DNA of 62,576 nucleotides from an uncultured Alphaproteobacteria bacterium (GTDB lineage: Bacteria; Pseudomonadota; Alphaproteobacteria; Bin95): positions 1-62,576 of the forward strand of contig CALAHN010000082.1 of NCBI GenBank assembly GCA_937891825.1, in the 5' to 3' direction. The position numbers were made by a program, and so were the translations under genes. Numbering within the stretch: position 1 is the first letter of the stretch; each line of letters begins with the position of its first letter. Below the pieces are notes generated by a model. The model was not told where the DNA came from and made no database searches. It saw only the letters and a program-made list of their open reading frames with translations. Positions 20,886-29,789 of this stretch are shown here, in pieces.

Positions 20886-21382
20886 CGCGATTCTATCCGG
20901 AGGCCGTGCCCTCCTTTGAGCACGAACCAACCCGTGAGCGTTTCGACATCAAGGCCATCGGCGACAATGTCGGCGAAGGCGTCGTCGCGCTCACGCCCTT
21001 CTCCCCCGGCGATATCGTGTTCCGCTTCACCGGATTTTACAGCGCGGAGATAACGCTGTTCACGCTCCAGGTGGAGCCCGGCCTCTATCTGCACGACCCA
21101 TTCTTCATGGGCAAGATCCTGCATCGGTGCGACGCGAACTGCGACGTCGATATGGCGACGCGCACGTTTACGGCGCGGCTGCCGATTGCGCCGGGCGACT
21201 GGGTCACCATGAACTACGAGCAAACGGAAGACGAACTGTTCCGGCCATTCACCTGCGTTTGCGGCCCGGTCAAGTGCGAAGGCTTTACCGCGGAACGCCA
21301 GATCCGCGGCCGCCGCTTCCTGCAGGAAAACGCCGAACCCGGCGAGCGCGTGGAGCCTATGCGCCGCCGTCGCACCCGCTGA
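20882..21382 (+). CDS. SET-domain protein (protein-lysine methyltransferase-like)
   Basis: 166-residue protein with GTG start overlapping the previous stop as GTGA. It has the SET cofactor loop NVGEGVVA (29-36), the pseudoknot-like H81-R-C-D-A-N86-C segment, Y112 in TMNYEQ as likely catalytic Tyr, and a post-SET zinc motif C125-x-C127-x4-C132. These are the hallmarks of SAM-dependent lysine methyltransferases, though the usual NHS is HRC here. A basic tail follows. Tight coupling with an AdoMetDC-like protein suggests a shared substrate, either the protein itself or SAM. Confidence 0.82.
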   Translation: MTRFYPEAVPSFEHEPTRERFDIKAIGDNVGEGVVALTPFSPGDIVFRFTGFYSAEITLFTLQVEPGLYLHDPFFMGKILHRCDANCDVDMATRTFTARLPIAPGDWVTMNYEQTEDELFRPFTCVCGPVKCEGFTAERQIRGRRFLQENAEPGERVEPMRRRRTR

Positions 21383-21423
21383 CGCCGAGCCCTGGCGACC
21401 GCCAGGGAGCCGGTCCCGACAGA

Positions 21424-21457
21424 ACGCCCTGGAAGCGAAAGCTTCCGGGGCGTTTTT
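21424..21457 (+). terminator. Rho-independent terminator of the AdoMetDC-SET bicistron
   Basis: ACGCCCTGGAAGC (21424-21436) pairs with GCTTCCGGGGCGT (21441-21453) through 13 pairs, one of them G-U, around a GAAA tetraloop, and a run of five Ts ends at 21457. It lies 42 bases after the SET stop and in the gap before the convergent isomerase. Confidence 0.9.
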
Positions 21458-21469
21458 CATTGCGCGCGC

Positions 21470-22255
21470 TCAGCCAAGCCCGTAGGCGGCGCCCCAGCGC
21501 TTCAATCCGGGCAGGGTTTCGCCTGCCGGCCGGTATTCGCAGCCGATCCAGCCTTCGTAGCCAAGGGCGTCCAGGAGTTGGAAGATAAAGGGATAGTTGA
21601 TCTCCCCGACGTCCGGTTCATGGCGTTCGGGCACGCCGGCGATCTGGATATGGCCGACGCCGCCGATATGCGCCCGGGCGCGGATCGCCAGATCGCCTTC
21701 GACGATCTGGATATGGTAGAAATCCATCTGCACCTTGACGTTGGCCGCGCCGACATCCGCCACGACATCGTGGGCTTCCTGCTGGCGGTTGATGAAGTAT
21801 CCGGGAATGTCGCGGGTGTTGATCGGTTCGATCAGCGCATCGATGCCGAGCGGCGCGAGACGCGCTGCGGCATGTTTCAGGTTCGCGACATATGCGGACC
21901 GGCAGAGGGCGCGGTCGGCCGTCGCGGCCGGAATGCCCGCCATGCAATGCAGGCGCTTGCACTCGAGCGCTTCGGCAAAGGGGATCGCTGTCTCCAGGGC
22001 CGCCTGAAATTCCGGCGAGCGGCCGGGCAGGGCCGCGAACCCGCGTTCGCCCTTGGTCCAGTCGCCGGGCGGGAGATTGAAGAGCACGACTTCGACGCCC
22101 GCGCCGGCCGCCGCGCCCACGACCTCATCGACCGGAAACTCATAGGGGAACAGAAACTCGACGCCCTTGAAGCCGGCGGCGGCGGCGGCGGCGAAGCGGT
22201 CCAGGAACGGCATCTCCTGAAACATCATGGAAAGGTTGGCGGCGAAACGGGGCAT
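21470..22255 (-). CDS. Hydroxypyruvate isomerase / 2-oxo-tetronate isomerase family
   Basis: TIM-barrel isomerase of 261 residues that interconverts hydroxypyruvate and tartronate semialdehyde or a related four-carbon acid. The two glutamates of the active site fall at E143 (LIEPINTRDIPGYF) and E240 (GCEYRPAG), as in E. coli Hyi. NLPPGDWTKGERG and MDFYHIQIVEGD are family motifs. No glyoxylate carboligase or reductase is adjacent, so hydroxypyruvate versus 2-oxo-tetronate cannot be chosen. Confidence 0.9.
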   Translation of the reverse strand: MPRFAANLSMMFQEMPFLDRFAAAAAAGFKGVEFLFPYEFPVDEVVGAAAGAGVEVVLFNLPPGDWTKGERGFAALPGRSPEFQAALETAIPFAEALECKRLHCMAGIPAATADRALCRSAYVANLKHAAARLAPLGIDALIEPINTRDIPGYFINRQQEAHDVVADVGAANVKVQMDFYHIQIVEGDLAIRARAHIGGVGHIQIAGVPERHEPDVGEINYPFIFQLLDALGYEGWIGCEYRPAGETLPGLKRWGAAYGLG

Positions 22256-22436
22256 GGCGGCGCAATCCTCTGATTGATCGGGCCAACGATAGGCGGAGCG
22301 GCCGCATTTGCCAAAGCCGATTTACCGCCACGCTTTATGGACCTGTTTTAGCCGCATTTTAAGGGGAGCTGGGCATCATTGTGTTCGTATGAATGCATGA
22401 ACCTGGGCCGAACTGCCCAACAATCGATGGACAGGC

Positions 22437-24974
22437 ATGACCGACGCCGCCCTGACAGACGCCGATCCTGCAGCTGCTCCAAGCGCTCCGCTGACTCTCG
22501 GCTTGCCGCGCCGGCGGCCGCCCGCGGAGCGGCGTCAAATTCGGGCCAGCACCATCGCGCTCGCGCTGATGAGCATCTTCTTCTGCAGCGCCATTGGCGC
22601 GGCCGCGGCGCCCAGCGTCGCCGCCTGGCTCGGGTTTCTGCCCGTGCCGCCCGACGCCATCCAAGCCTTGGCCGCGAGCATCGTCGCCGTCAGCTTGAGC
22701 TGGATCGTGACGTTCTATCTGCTGGTCCGGCGGGCGGAAGCGGCGAAGCAGCCGTTCATCAAGTTGCGCGACGACCTGGTCGCGGCGAATTCGGTCGCCT
22801 ATCCCCAGTTGGGGCGCTATGGATCGGGCGCCGCGGACGAAGTCGCGGCCGCGGTCAACCGGCTCTCCGGCGATCTTCGCCAACGGGATATCGAGCTTGA
22901 AAGCCGCCGCTACCGCTTCGATCAGGAAGCGGAAACGCGGCTCGCTGAAATCAGAACCTCCTTCAAGAAGATGGAGAAGGCGCTGGCCGAGGCCGAGCGC
23001 GTCCGCGCCGAAGCCGTCCGGGCAAGCGAAGCGAAGTCCGACTTCCTCGCCAAGATGAGCCATGAGATCCGGACGCCGTTGAACGGCATTCTGGGCGCCA
23101 TGGACATGCTCCTGGGCATGGGCCTTTCGATCCGCCAATCGCAGTATGCGCACACGATCCGGGCGTCCGGCGAAGTGCTGCTCGACATCCTGAACGGCAT
23201 TCTCGACCTCGCGAAGATCGAAGCCGGCCGCATGGATGTGGCGTCCGAGCCGTTCGATCCGACGCGCGTCGTCGACGATGTGGCGGTCGCCTTCGGACCG
23301 GCCGCGCACAGCAAGAAACTGCGCCTGGCGAGCGCGCCGTCCCCGGACCTGCCGCGCCTGGCGCTGGGCGACGCGGCTCGCGTCCGCCAGATCCTGGTCA
23401 ATCTTGTCGGCAACGCGATCAAGTTCACGGATCAGAGCGGCGTCCACATCAGCGCCGAATGGGCGCCTGCATCGGCGAAGGACGGCGAAACGGCCGGCCG
23501 CTTCATCGTCGATATCCGGGATTCGGGGCCTGGCGTCGCGCCAGAGGCCCAAAGCCGGATTTTCCGTCGTTTCGAGCAAGGCGACGGCTCCATGAGCCGG
23601 CGCTTCGGCGGCGTCGGCCTGGGCCTTGCGATCGCGCGCGATCTGGCGCGCCGCATGGGCGGCGACGTCGAACTGGCGCAGACCAGCCGGGAAGGCTCGA
23701 CCTTCCGCTTCTGGATCGCGACGAGCGCGCAATCGGTCGTCGACGCGCCGCATTTCCCCGAAGCCCGCACCCTGATCGCCATGCATCCCGGCTCCGACCG
23801 GACCAGCCTCGCGGAGCGGCTCGCCCGCCTTGGCGTGCCGGTCGCCATCGTCGATCATCCCGATGCGGCGGCGGCGGCGCTCAGGGATCGCACATTCCCG
23901 GACCTGACCCTGATCATGGCCGAAGCCCAGACGGCCGATGCGCTGACCGCGCTCGGCGCGGCCCTGACGGAACTCCCGGATCGGCCGCGCCTCGCGGTGG
24001 TCTCCGCCTTCGGCGGGCCCGCATTGCCGCAGTCGATCGAAAACATGGCGGAATGGGCCCTGCTTCGGCCGGTTCGCGAAATCGACCTTTTGACCATGCT
24101 GCGGCAGGCGACCGGGCAGGCGAGCGAAGCTGTCGAGGTCAGCGCCGATCTCGGCCTGAAGGTGCTGCTGGCCGAGGACAACCCCGTCAACATCGAAATC
24201 ACGCGCGGCATGCTCGAGAAGCTCGGCTGCACGGTCGAAGTGGCGGTAAACGGCCTGGCGGCCGCCGACAAGGCCGGAGCCGAACGCTTCGACATGATCC
24301 TGATGGATTGCCAGATGCCGATCATGGACGGCTATGAGGCGACCCGTCAGATCCGGGAGCAGGAAGATGCGGTCGGCGAGATCCCGATCATCGCCTTGAC
24401 CGCGAACGCCTTCGATGAGGACCAGCGCGCCTGCCGCGCGGCCGGGATGAACGGCTTCCTGGCGAAGCCCGTGACCCTCGAAGCGCTGCTCGCCGAATTG
24501 CGCCGTCATGGCGACGATGCGGAGGACGATGCGCCCGTCCAGAAAGCGCCGACCGTTCAGCCGAAGCCAGAGCCGACCGTCCGCAGCAAACCGGCGCCGG
24601 CGCCGGTCCGGCCTGCCGACGCGCGCCGGATCGTCGATGAAGCGACGCTCGCGGCCATCCGCAAGCTCAGCAAGGACGGCGAAGGCATGGTCCAGCGGGT
24701 CGTCGGGATTTATTTGCAGTCGTCGCCCGACCTGGCGGCGAAGCTGCAGGCCGCCGTCGAAGACGGCGACATCGAAGCTGCGCGCCGCCATGCCCACGCG
24801 CTCAAGTCCGCCAGCCGCAATGTCGGCTCGGCGGAACTGCCGGGCATGCTCGCAGATGTCGAAGCGCTGGCGCGCGCGGGCGATATCGGCGGCGCGCGCG
24901 CCGCCGCAAGCGACCTCAACCGCGCGTTCAAAGATCTGACGCTCGCGCTCGAAACGCTACAGGCTCGCGGGTGA
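22437..24974 (+). CDS. Hybrid sensor histidine kinase with receiver and Hpt domains
   Basis: 845-residue membrane kinase of BarA/LuxQ layout. Two membrane helices (about 38-58 and 78-97) enclose only about 20 periplasmic residues, so sensing is probably in the membrane or cytosol. A coiled coil (150-200) leads to HisKA with H209 in [10 protein letters not shown], then HATPase_c (NAIKFT, GLGLAI). A degenerate receiver-like segment without clear Asp spans about 440-560. A true receiver has D624 in [14 protein letters not shown], and a Pro-rich linker leads to Hpt with H787 in [10 protein letters not shown]. Paired 3 bases upstream of a second kinase. Confidence 0.94.
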   Translation: MTDAALTDADPAAAPSAPLTLGLPRRRPPAERRQIRASTIALALMSIFFCSAIGAAAAPSVAAWLGFLPVPPDAIQALAASIVAVSLSWIVTFYLLVRRAEAAKQPFIKLRDDLVAANSVAYPQLGRYGSGAADEVAAAVNRLSGDLRQRDIELESRRYRFDQEAETRLAEIRTSFKKMEKALAEAERVRAEAVRASEAKSDFLAKMSHEIRTPLNGILGAMDMLLGMGLSIRQSQYAHTIRASGEVLLDILNGILDLAKIEAGRMDVASEPFDPTRVVDDVAVAFGPAAHSKKLRLASAPSPDLPRLALGDAARVRQILVNLVGNAIKFTDQSGVHISAEWAPASAKDGETAGRFIVDIRDSGPGVAPEAQSRIFRRFEQGDGSMSRRFGGVGLGLAIARDLARRMGGDVELAQTSREGSTFRFWIATSAQSVVDAPHFPEARTLIAMHPGSDRTSLAERLARLGVPVAIVDHPDAAAAALRDRTFPDLTLIMAEAQTADALTALGAALTELPDRPRLAVVSAFGGPALPQSIENMAEWALLRPVREIDLLTMLRQATGQASEAVEVSADLGLKVLLAEDNPVNIEITRGMLEKLGCTVEVAVNGLAAADKAGAERFDMILMDCQMPIMDGYEATRQIREQEDAVGEIPIIALTANAFDEDQRACRAAGMNGFLAKPVTLEALLAELRRHGDDAEDDAPVQKAPTVQPKPEPTVRSKPAPAPVRPADARRIVDEATLAAIRKLSKDGEGMVQRVVGIYLQSSPDLAAKLQAAVEDGDIEAARRHAHALKSASRNVGSAELPGMLADVEALARAGDIGGARAAASDLNRAFKDLTLALETLQARG

Positions 24975-24977
24975 CCC

Positions 24978-26138
24978 ATGCCATTTAACACCCTGATCCT
25001 CGTCGCCGACGACGACCCGGTCCAACGCCTGCTGACGAGCGAGGCGCTGGGCAACGAAGGATATGCCGTCATCGAAGCCGAGGATGGCGACGCGGCGATC
25101 GCCTTGTTCCAGGAGAAGCGCCCGGCGCTGGTCATTCTGGACGTGATGATGCCGGGCCTGAACGGCTTTGAGGTCTGCGCGCGGATCCGTCGGAAACCGG
25201 ACATCGATCTGGCGGCGACGCCGGTCCTGATGGCGACGGGACTGGAGGATGAAGCTTCGATCCAGACCGCGTTCGAGGTCGGCGCGACGTCGTTCGTGCC
25301 AAAGCCCGTGCAATGGTCGCTGCTGGGCCACCAGGTGCGCTATCTCCTGCGGTCCTCGGCCATCGAGCAACAACTGCGCGCCGCCAAGGCGGAAGTCGAG
25401 GCGGCGAGCTTGGTGAAAAGCCAGTTGTTCGCGACGCTGTGCCATGAATTGCGCACGCCCTTGAACGGCGTCATCGGCTTCGCCGACGCAATCACCAGCG
25501 AACTCCTCGGCCCGATCGGCGCCAAGGGCTATCTGGAATTCGCCAGGGACATCCGGCAATCGGGCGACGAGCTGCTGGATCAGGTGAACCAGATGCTGCT
25601 GCTGTCCCGCCTGGAAGCCAACCTGCGGCCCCTGAAGCCCAGCCATGCCTCGATCGAGCGCTTGCTTGAGGACGCGGCGAAGCGCTTCCGCAAGACCGCC
25701 GACGCCCGCGCCATCGCGATCAATGTCCGCCCCCTCAACGCGCCGATCCGCATCCCGTTCGATACCGAGGTGATGCGATCGGCTCTGGCGGCGCTGGTCG
25801 CCAACGCCGTCAAATTCTCCCCCTTCGGCGGCGTCGTCGAACTTTTTGCGGCGACCGATGACGACATGATCGCGATCTCGATTTCGGACCAGGGGCCGGG
25901 CGCGCTCGAACAGGACCTGCCCCGGCTGATGCAGCCCTTCAGCCAGGCGGAGAACGGCCTGGACCGCGCCCATGGCGGCCTCGGCCTCGGCCTGCCGATC
26001 GCCCGGCTCGCAGCGGACCGCCATGGCGGCGATCTGCAACTGGCCAATCGCAACGGCGGCGGCTTCGTCGCGACCTTGCGCCTGCCGGTCAATCTCGCCA
26101 TCAAACCGCCGCAGCGCGCTGGCGTCCGCGCCGCCTGA
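24978..26138 (+). CDS. Receiver-histidine kinase hybrid protein
   Basis: 386-residue soluble protein with the receiver domain first (DDD at 11-13, phospho-acceptor D55 in VILDVMMPG, Lys in VPKPVQ) and a histidine kinase after it: H156 in CHELRTPLNGVIG, N-box NAVKFSP, G-boxes DQGPGA and GGLGLGLPIA. No membrane segment and no DNA-binding output. It can plausibly take phosphate from the Hpt of the preceding kinase; the final output of the pathway is not encoded here. Confidence 0.92.
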   Translation: MPFNTLILVADDDPVQRLLTSEALGNEGYAVIEAEDGDAAIALFQEKRPALVILDVMMPGLNGFEVCARIRRKPDIDLAATPVLMATGLEDEASIQTAFEVGATSFVPKPVQWSLLGHQVRYLLRSSAIEQQLRAAKAEVEAASLVKSQLFATLCHELRTPLNGVIGFADAITSELLGPIGAKGYLEFARDIRQSGDELLDQVNQMLLLSRLEANLRPLKPSHASIERLLEDAAKRFRKTADARAIAINVRPLNAPIRIPFDTEVMRSALAALVANAVKFSPFGGVVELFAATDDDMIAISISDQGPGALEQDLPRLMQPFSQAENGLDRAHGGLGLGLPIARLAADRHGGDLQLANRNGGGFVATLRLPVNLAIKPPQRAGVRAA

Positions 26139-26215
26139 AACCGGGGCAGCGCTTGCTCTCAGCCGCATGACGCGGCACTCTCCGAAGGCTTTACCCTTGC
26201 CGGAGGACCGCCCGC

Positions 26216-28306
26216 GTGCCCGATTCCGCCCCCCAATCGATCGAGATCCGCAACAGCGCCTGCCCGCACGATTGCCCATCGACCTGCGCGCTGGAAATCG
26301 AGCGCCTGGACGGCTCGACCATCGGCCGGGTCCGGGGCGCGGCCGGCAACAGCTATACCGATGGCGTGATCTGCGCCAAGGTCGCCCGCTATGCCGAACG
26401 CGCCCATCACCCGGACCGCCTGCTGCATCCGCTCATCCGCGTCGGGCCGAAGGGCGGCGGCGAGTTCCGGCAGGCCAGTTGGGACGAGGCGCTCGACCTG
26501 ATCGCCGAGCGTTTCCTGGCGATCGAGGCGAAGTCCGGCCCGGAAGCGATCTGGCCCTATTACTATGCCGGCACCATGGGTCTGGTCATGCGTGACGGGA
26601 TCAACCGCCTGCGCCATGCCAAGCGCTATTCCGGCCAGCATTCGACCGTGTGCACCGCGCTTGCATTCACGGGCTTCATCGCCGGGACGGGCGCGCTGCG
26701 GGGCGCCGATCCGCGCGAGATGGCGAAGTCCGACCTCGTCGTGATCTGGGGCACCAATCCGGTCAATACCCAGGTCAACGTGATGACCCATGCGATCAAG
26801 GCGCGAAAGGACCGGGGCGCGCGCATCGCCGTCGTCGATGTCTATGAAACAGGCACAGCGAAGCAAGCCGATATTTTCCTGCGCGTGAACCCAGGCACCG
26901 ACGCCGCGCTCGCCTGCGCCGTCATGCATGTGCTGTTCCGCGACGGCTTTGCCGACTGGGACTATCTGAACCGGTTCACCGATGCGCCGAAGGCGCTGGA
27001 AGCGCATCTGCAAACCCGCGATCCCGCCTGGGCCAGCCGGATCACCGGCGCCCCTGTCGCCGATATCGAAGCGTTCGCCCGCGCGATCGGCGAAACCCGG
27101 CGGACCTTCTTCCGCCTGGGCTATGGCTTCACGCGCCAGCGCAACGGCGCGGTCGCCATGCATGCGGCAAGCTGCATCCCCGCCGTCACCGGGGCATGGC
27201 GCCATGAAGGCGGCGGCGCCTTCCACAATAACGGCGCCATCTTCGCCTGGGACAAGACCCTGATCGAAGGCCTGGACGTCCGCGACCCGACGGTCCGGCT
27301 GATGGACCAGGCCCGGATCGGAGAAATCCTGACCGGCGACGCGGGCGCCTTGAAGGGCGGCCCGCCGGTCGAAGCGCTGTTCATCCAGAACACCAACCCC
27401 ATGATGATCGCCCCGGACCATACCCGCGTCCGGCAAGGCTTCCTCCGGGAAGACCTGTTCACCGTGGTCCACGAACAGTTCCTGACCGAGACCGCCCAGA
27501 TGGCGGACGTCGTGCTGCCGGCGACCATGTTCACGGAGCATGACGACCTCTACCAGGGCGGCGGCCACCAGCACATCCTCCATGGCCTGCAGGTCGTGAC
27601 GCCGCCGGGCGAATGCCGCTCCAACCACGAGGTGATCGTGGCGCTCGCGGCGCGCCTCGGCGCCCGGCACCCGGGCTTCGAGATGAGCCCGCGCGCGCTC
27701 ATCGAGGCGACGCTGCAAGCTTCGAACCGCAAGGGCCTCGACCGCCTGGAGGCGGAGAACTGGTTCGACGTGCAGCCGCCGTTCGAGCGGGCGCACTATC
27801 TGGACGGGTTCGCCCATGCCGACGGGAAATTCCACTTCCGCGCCGACTGGTCCCTGCCCGGCCCCAAAGGCTTCGGCGGCCATGCGCCGGACGACATGCC
27901 GACCCTGCCAGACCATTGGGACGTGATCGACAACGCGAACGTCGCTAAGCCTTTCCGCATGGCGACCAGCCCGGCGCGTAGCTTCCTGAACTCCAGCTTC
28001 ACCGAAACGCCGACGTCCAAGGCCCGGGAGGGGCGGCCGACGCTGCAAATGCGCGCCGACGACGCAGCGCGCCTTGGCCTGAGCGACGGCCAGCGCATCC
28101 GGGTCGGCAACGAGCGCGGCGAGACGGTGCTGCGCCTGAAGGTGACGGAAGCGACCAATGCCGGCGTCGTGATCGTCGAATCCATCTGGCCGAACGCCGC
28201 GTTCGAAACCGGCGTCGGCATCAATGTGCTGACCTCCGCGGAGCCCGGCAGCCCGGTCGGCGGCGCGGTCTATCACGACACGGCGGTCTGGATCAGGGCT
28301 GCGTAG
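26216..28306 (+). CDS. Molybdopterin oxidoreductase, DMSO-reductase superfamily
   Basis: Cytoplasmic bis-MGD enzyme of 696 residues; start is GTG after CGGAGGACC. A [4Fe-4S] cluster is expected from C16-x3-C20-x3-C24 and C53. VIWGTNPVNTQVNV and ALFIQNTNPMMIAPDH are the nucleotide-binding segments of the cofactor, and the C-terminal beta barrel starts near PTLQMRADDAARLGLSDG. There is no Tat signal and no electron-transfer or membrane subunit beside it. It resembles orphan assimilatory-type or thiosulfate/polysulfide-like catalytic subunits; substrate unknown. Confidence 0.9.
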   Translation: MPDSAPQSIEIRNSACPHDCPSTCALEIERLDGSTIGRVRGAAGNSYTDGVICAKVARYAERAHHPDRLLHPLIRVGPKGGGEFRQASWDEALDLIAERFLAIEAKSGPEAIWPYYYAGTMGLVMRDGINRLRHAKRYSGQHSTVCTALAFTGFIAGTGALRGADPREMAKSDLVVIWGTNPVNTQVNVMTHAIKARKDRGARIAVVDVYETGTAKQADIFLRVNPGTDAALACAVMHVLFRDGFADWDYLNRFTDAPKALEAHLQTRDPAWASRITGAPVADIEAFARAIGETRRTFFRLGYGFTRQRNGAVAMHAASCIPAVTGAWRHEGGGAFHNNGAIFAWDKTLIEGLDVRDPTVRLMDQARIGEILTGDAGALKGGPPVEALFIQNTNPMMIAPDHTRVRQGFLREDLFTVVHEQFLTETAQMADVVLPATMFTEHDDLYQGGGHQHILHGLQVVTPPGECRSNHEVIVALAARLGARHPGFEMSPRALIEATLQASNRKGLDRLEAENWFDVQPPFERAHYLDGFAHADGKFHFRADWSLPGPKGFGGHAPDDMPTLPDHWDVIDNANVAKPFRMATSPARSFLNSSFTETPTSKAREGRPTLQMRADDAARLGLSDGQRIRVGNERGETVLRLKVTEATNAGVVIVESIWPNAAFETGVGINVLTSAEPGSPVGGAVYHDTAVWIRAA

Positions 28307-28324
28307 TCGCTCTCATCATGAAAA

Positions 28325-28421
28325 AGCGAGGCGCATCCGGGCGGACGCGCCTCGCTCCAACTTCAGAGATCGATCCAGTCATCCAGTCTCAGGCGTTTCC
28401 GCCCGAGGCTGGTTCGATCTA
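28325..28421 (+). repeat. Dispersed palindromic repeat, copy C (diverged)
   Basis: Two hairpins in the same order as copy B. AGCGAGGCGC / GCGCCTCGCT is at 28325-28356 and CCAGTCTCAGGCG-TTTC-CGCCCGAGGCTGG is at 28383-28412; the outer bases differ from copy B while pairing is kept. The final CTA is the minus-strand TAG stop of the lipoprotein gene. The copy fills a gap between convergent genes. Confidence 0.75.
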
Positions 28422-28691
28422 GGCGCTTTTCGCGACGCAGGCGTATTGCGACAGGTTCGTGTCCGGGAAGGAAGTTTCGAGCGCGCGGCTCGTCAGCTTC
28501 GCCATGCGATAGCCGCAGTGCTTCTGCGCCATGGACTGCGCGCCGCCGCTGTCGACCACATGGTGCCGGATGGTGATTTGGTCGGGCGACGACATGTCGG
28601 CGATGGTCGCGCTCGGATACATGGCCGAGGCGCAGGCGCCCAGCATCAACGGGGCGATGGCGCCGATTGCGATTTTGGCGAATAAATTCAT
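28419..28691 (-). CDS. Small putative lipoprotein
   Basis: 90-residue protein beginning MNLFAKIAIGAIAPLMLGAC, with a lipobox LGAC placing the lipidated residue at C20. The mature part has no recognised domain; it contains DQITIRHHVVDSGGAQSM and three further cysteine/histidine-containing segments. GGAG lies 7 bases before this ATG, so it is preferred over one 45 bases upstream. Its TAG stop is contributed by repeat copy C. Confidence 0.72.
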   Translation of the reverse strand: MNLFAKIAIGAIAPLMLGACASAMYPSATIADMSSPDQITIRHHVVDSGGAQSMAQKHCGYRMAKLTSRALETSFPDTNLSQYACVAKSA

Positions 28692-28929
28692 GATACGCTC
28701 CAGTTCCAGGTGTCTGAGCGCCTGCCTGCAATGCACAGCCAGCGCTGCTCCTCAAGTGCGACAACGCAGAGATCGCTGGAATGTTCCCGGATAATTGCAT
28801 GAACGCGATTTTATTTTGAGCGGGCCGGCGCAGGCGCTGATGGCTCCGGGCGGCGGGCGCGCGCGGCTGGACACCCGCGCCGCCAGCGCTTCCAATGGCT
28901 TCCGGCCAGCAAGCGAAGGAGGCGGCGCC

Positions 28930-29772
28930 ATGGCGATCATCGATTCACAGGTTCACGCATATGCGGCCAATACGCCGGCGCGGCCCTGGGCCAACACGCC
29001 GAACTGGCCGGATCACGTCACGGGCGACGAGATGGTCCAGGCGATGGACCGGGTCGGCGTCGATGGCGCGATCCTGATTTCGGCGTTCTCCATGTACCAG
29101 TTCGACGCCTCCTATGCCGTCCTGGTCCAGCAAGCGCATCCGGGCCGCTTCGGCCTGATCAAGCCAGTCGATCCGACGGACCCGGCCGTCGGCGACATCG
29201 TCGCAGACTGGAAACAGACGCCCGGCGCTGTCGGCGTCCGCATCATGATGACCCACGGGACGCCGCGCCCGCCGGATTATCCGGGCCACGGCATTATCGC
29301 CGCCGCCGCGGCGCGCCACGGCCTACCGGTCAATCTCCAGTGCTGGGGCATATTGGAGGACGCCGCCGCGATCATCGACGGCAACCCGAACACGCGCTTC
29401 GTCATCGACCATCTCGGCCTGAAGCAGCCCTATACGCCGCCGCCGCCGGACGCGCCCTTCGCGGACCTGCCGCGGGCGCTCGACCTTGCCCGGCGCGCGA
29501 ATGTCGCGATCAAGATCAGCGGCGCCTGCACGCTCTCCAAGCAGCCCTACCCCTATCCCGATATCTGGGACCCGATCACCCGCATCGTCGACGCCTGGGG
29601 CGTCGACCGCTGCCTCTGGGGCACGGACTGGACCCGGACTTCGGCGCTTCTGACCTATGAGCAAGGCGTCGAGCCGTTCCGCCAGACCGACCGCTTCTCG
29701 GCGAGCGATCGCGCCATGCTGATGGGCGGCGCATGCGCCAAGGCCTACGATTGGTCGCCGTCGAACGGCTGA
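28930..29772 (+). CDS. Amidohydrolase-2 family metal-dependent hydrolase (2-pyrone-4,6-dicarboxylate lactonase-like)
   Basis: 280-residue TIM-barrel hydrolase. The metal-site start is MAIIDSQVHAYA (D5, H9), with later FVIDHLGLK and WGTDWTRT carrying the conserved His and Asp. GAAGGAGG precedes this ATG; an earlier ATG at 28795 is in-frame but lacks a ribosome site. Family members hydrolyse lactones or decarboxylate aromatic acids; with an adjacent convergent FAD monooxygenase, an aromatic route is possible but unproven. Confidence 0.86.
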   Translation: MAIIDSQVHAYAANTPARPWANTPNWPDHVTGDEMVQAMDRVGVDGAILISAFSMYQFDASYAVLVQQAHPGRFGLIKPVDPTDPAVGDIVADWKQTPGAVGVRIMMTHGTPRPPDYPGHGIIAAAAARHGLPVNLQCWGILEDAAAIIDGNPNTRFVIDHLGLKQPYTPPPPDAPFADLPRALDLARRANVAIKISGACTLSKQPYPYPDIWDPITRIVDAWGVDRCLWGTDWTRTSALLTYEQGVEPFRQTDRFSASDRAMLMGGACAKAYDWSPSNG

Positions 29773-29789
29773 GAAACGGCCGCCTTGCC

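Noticed and set aside
26159-28276. 705-codon minus-strand frame opposite the molybdopterin enzyme
   Set aside because: Shadow; no motif, and the plus frame has the iron-sulfur and cofactor segments.
28405-28421. GGTTCGATC as a tRNA T-loop
   Set aside because: No acceptor or anticodon stems around it; it is the conserved end of the palindromic repeat.
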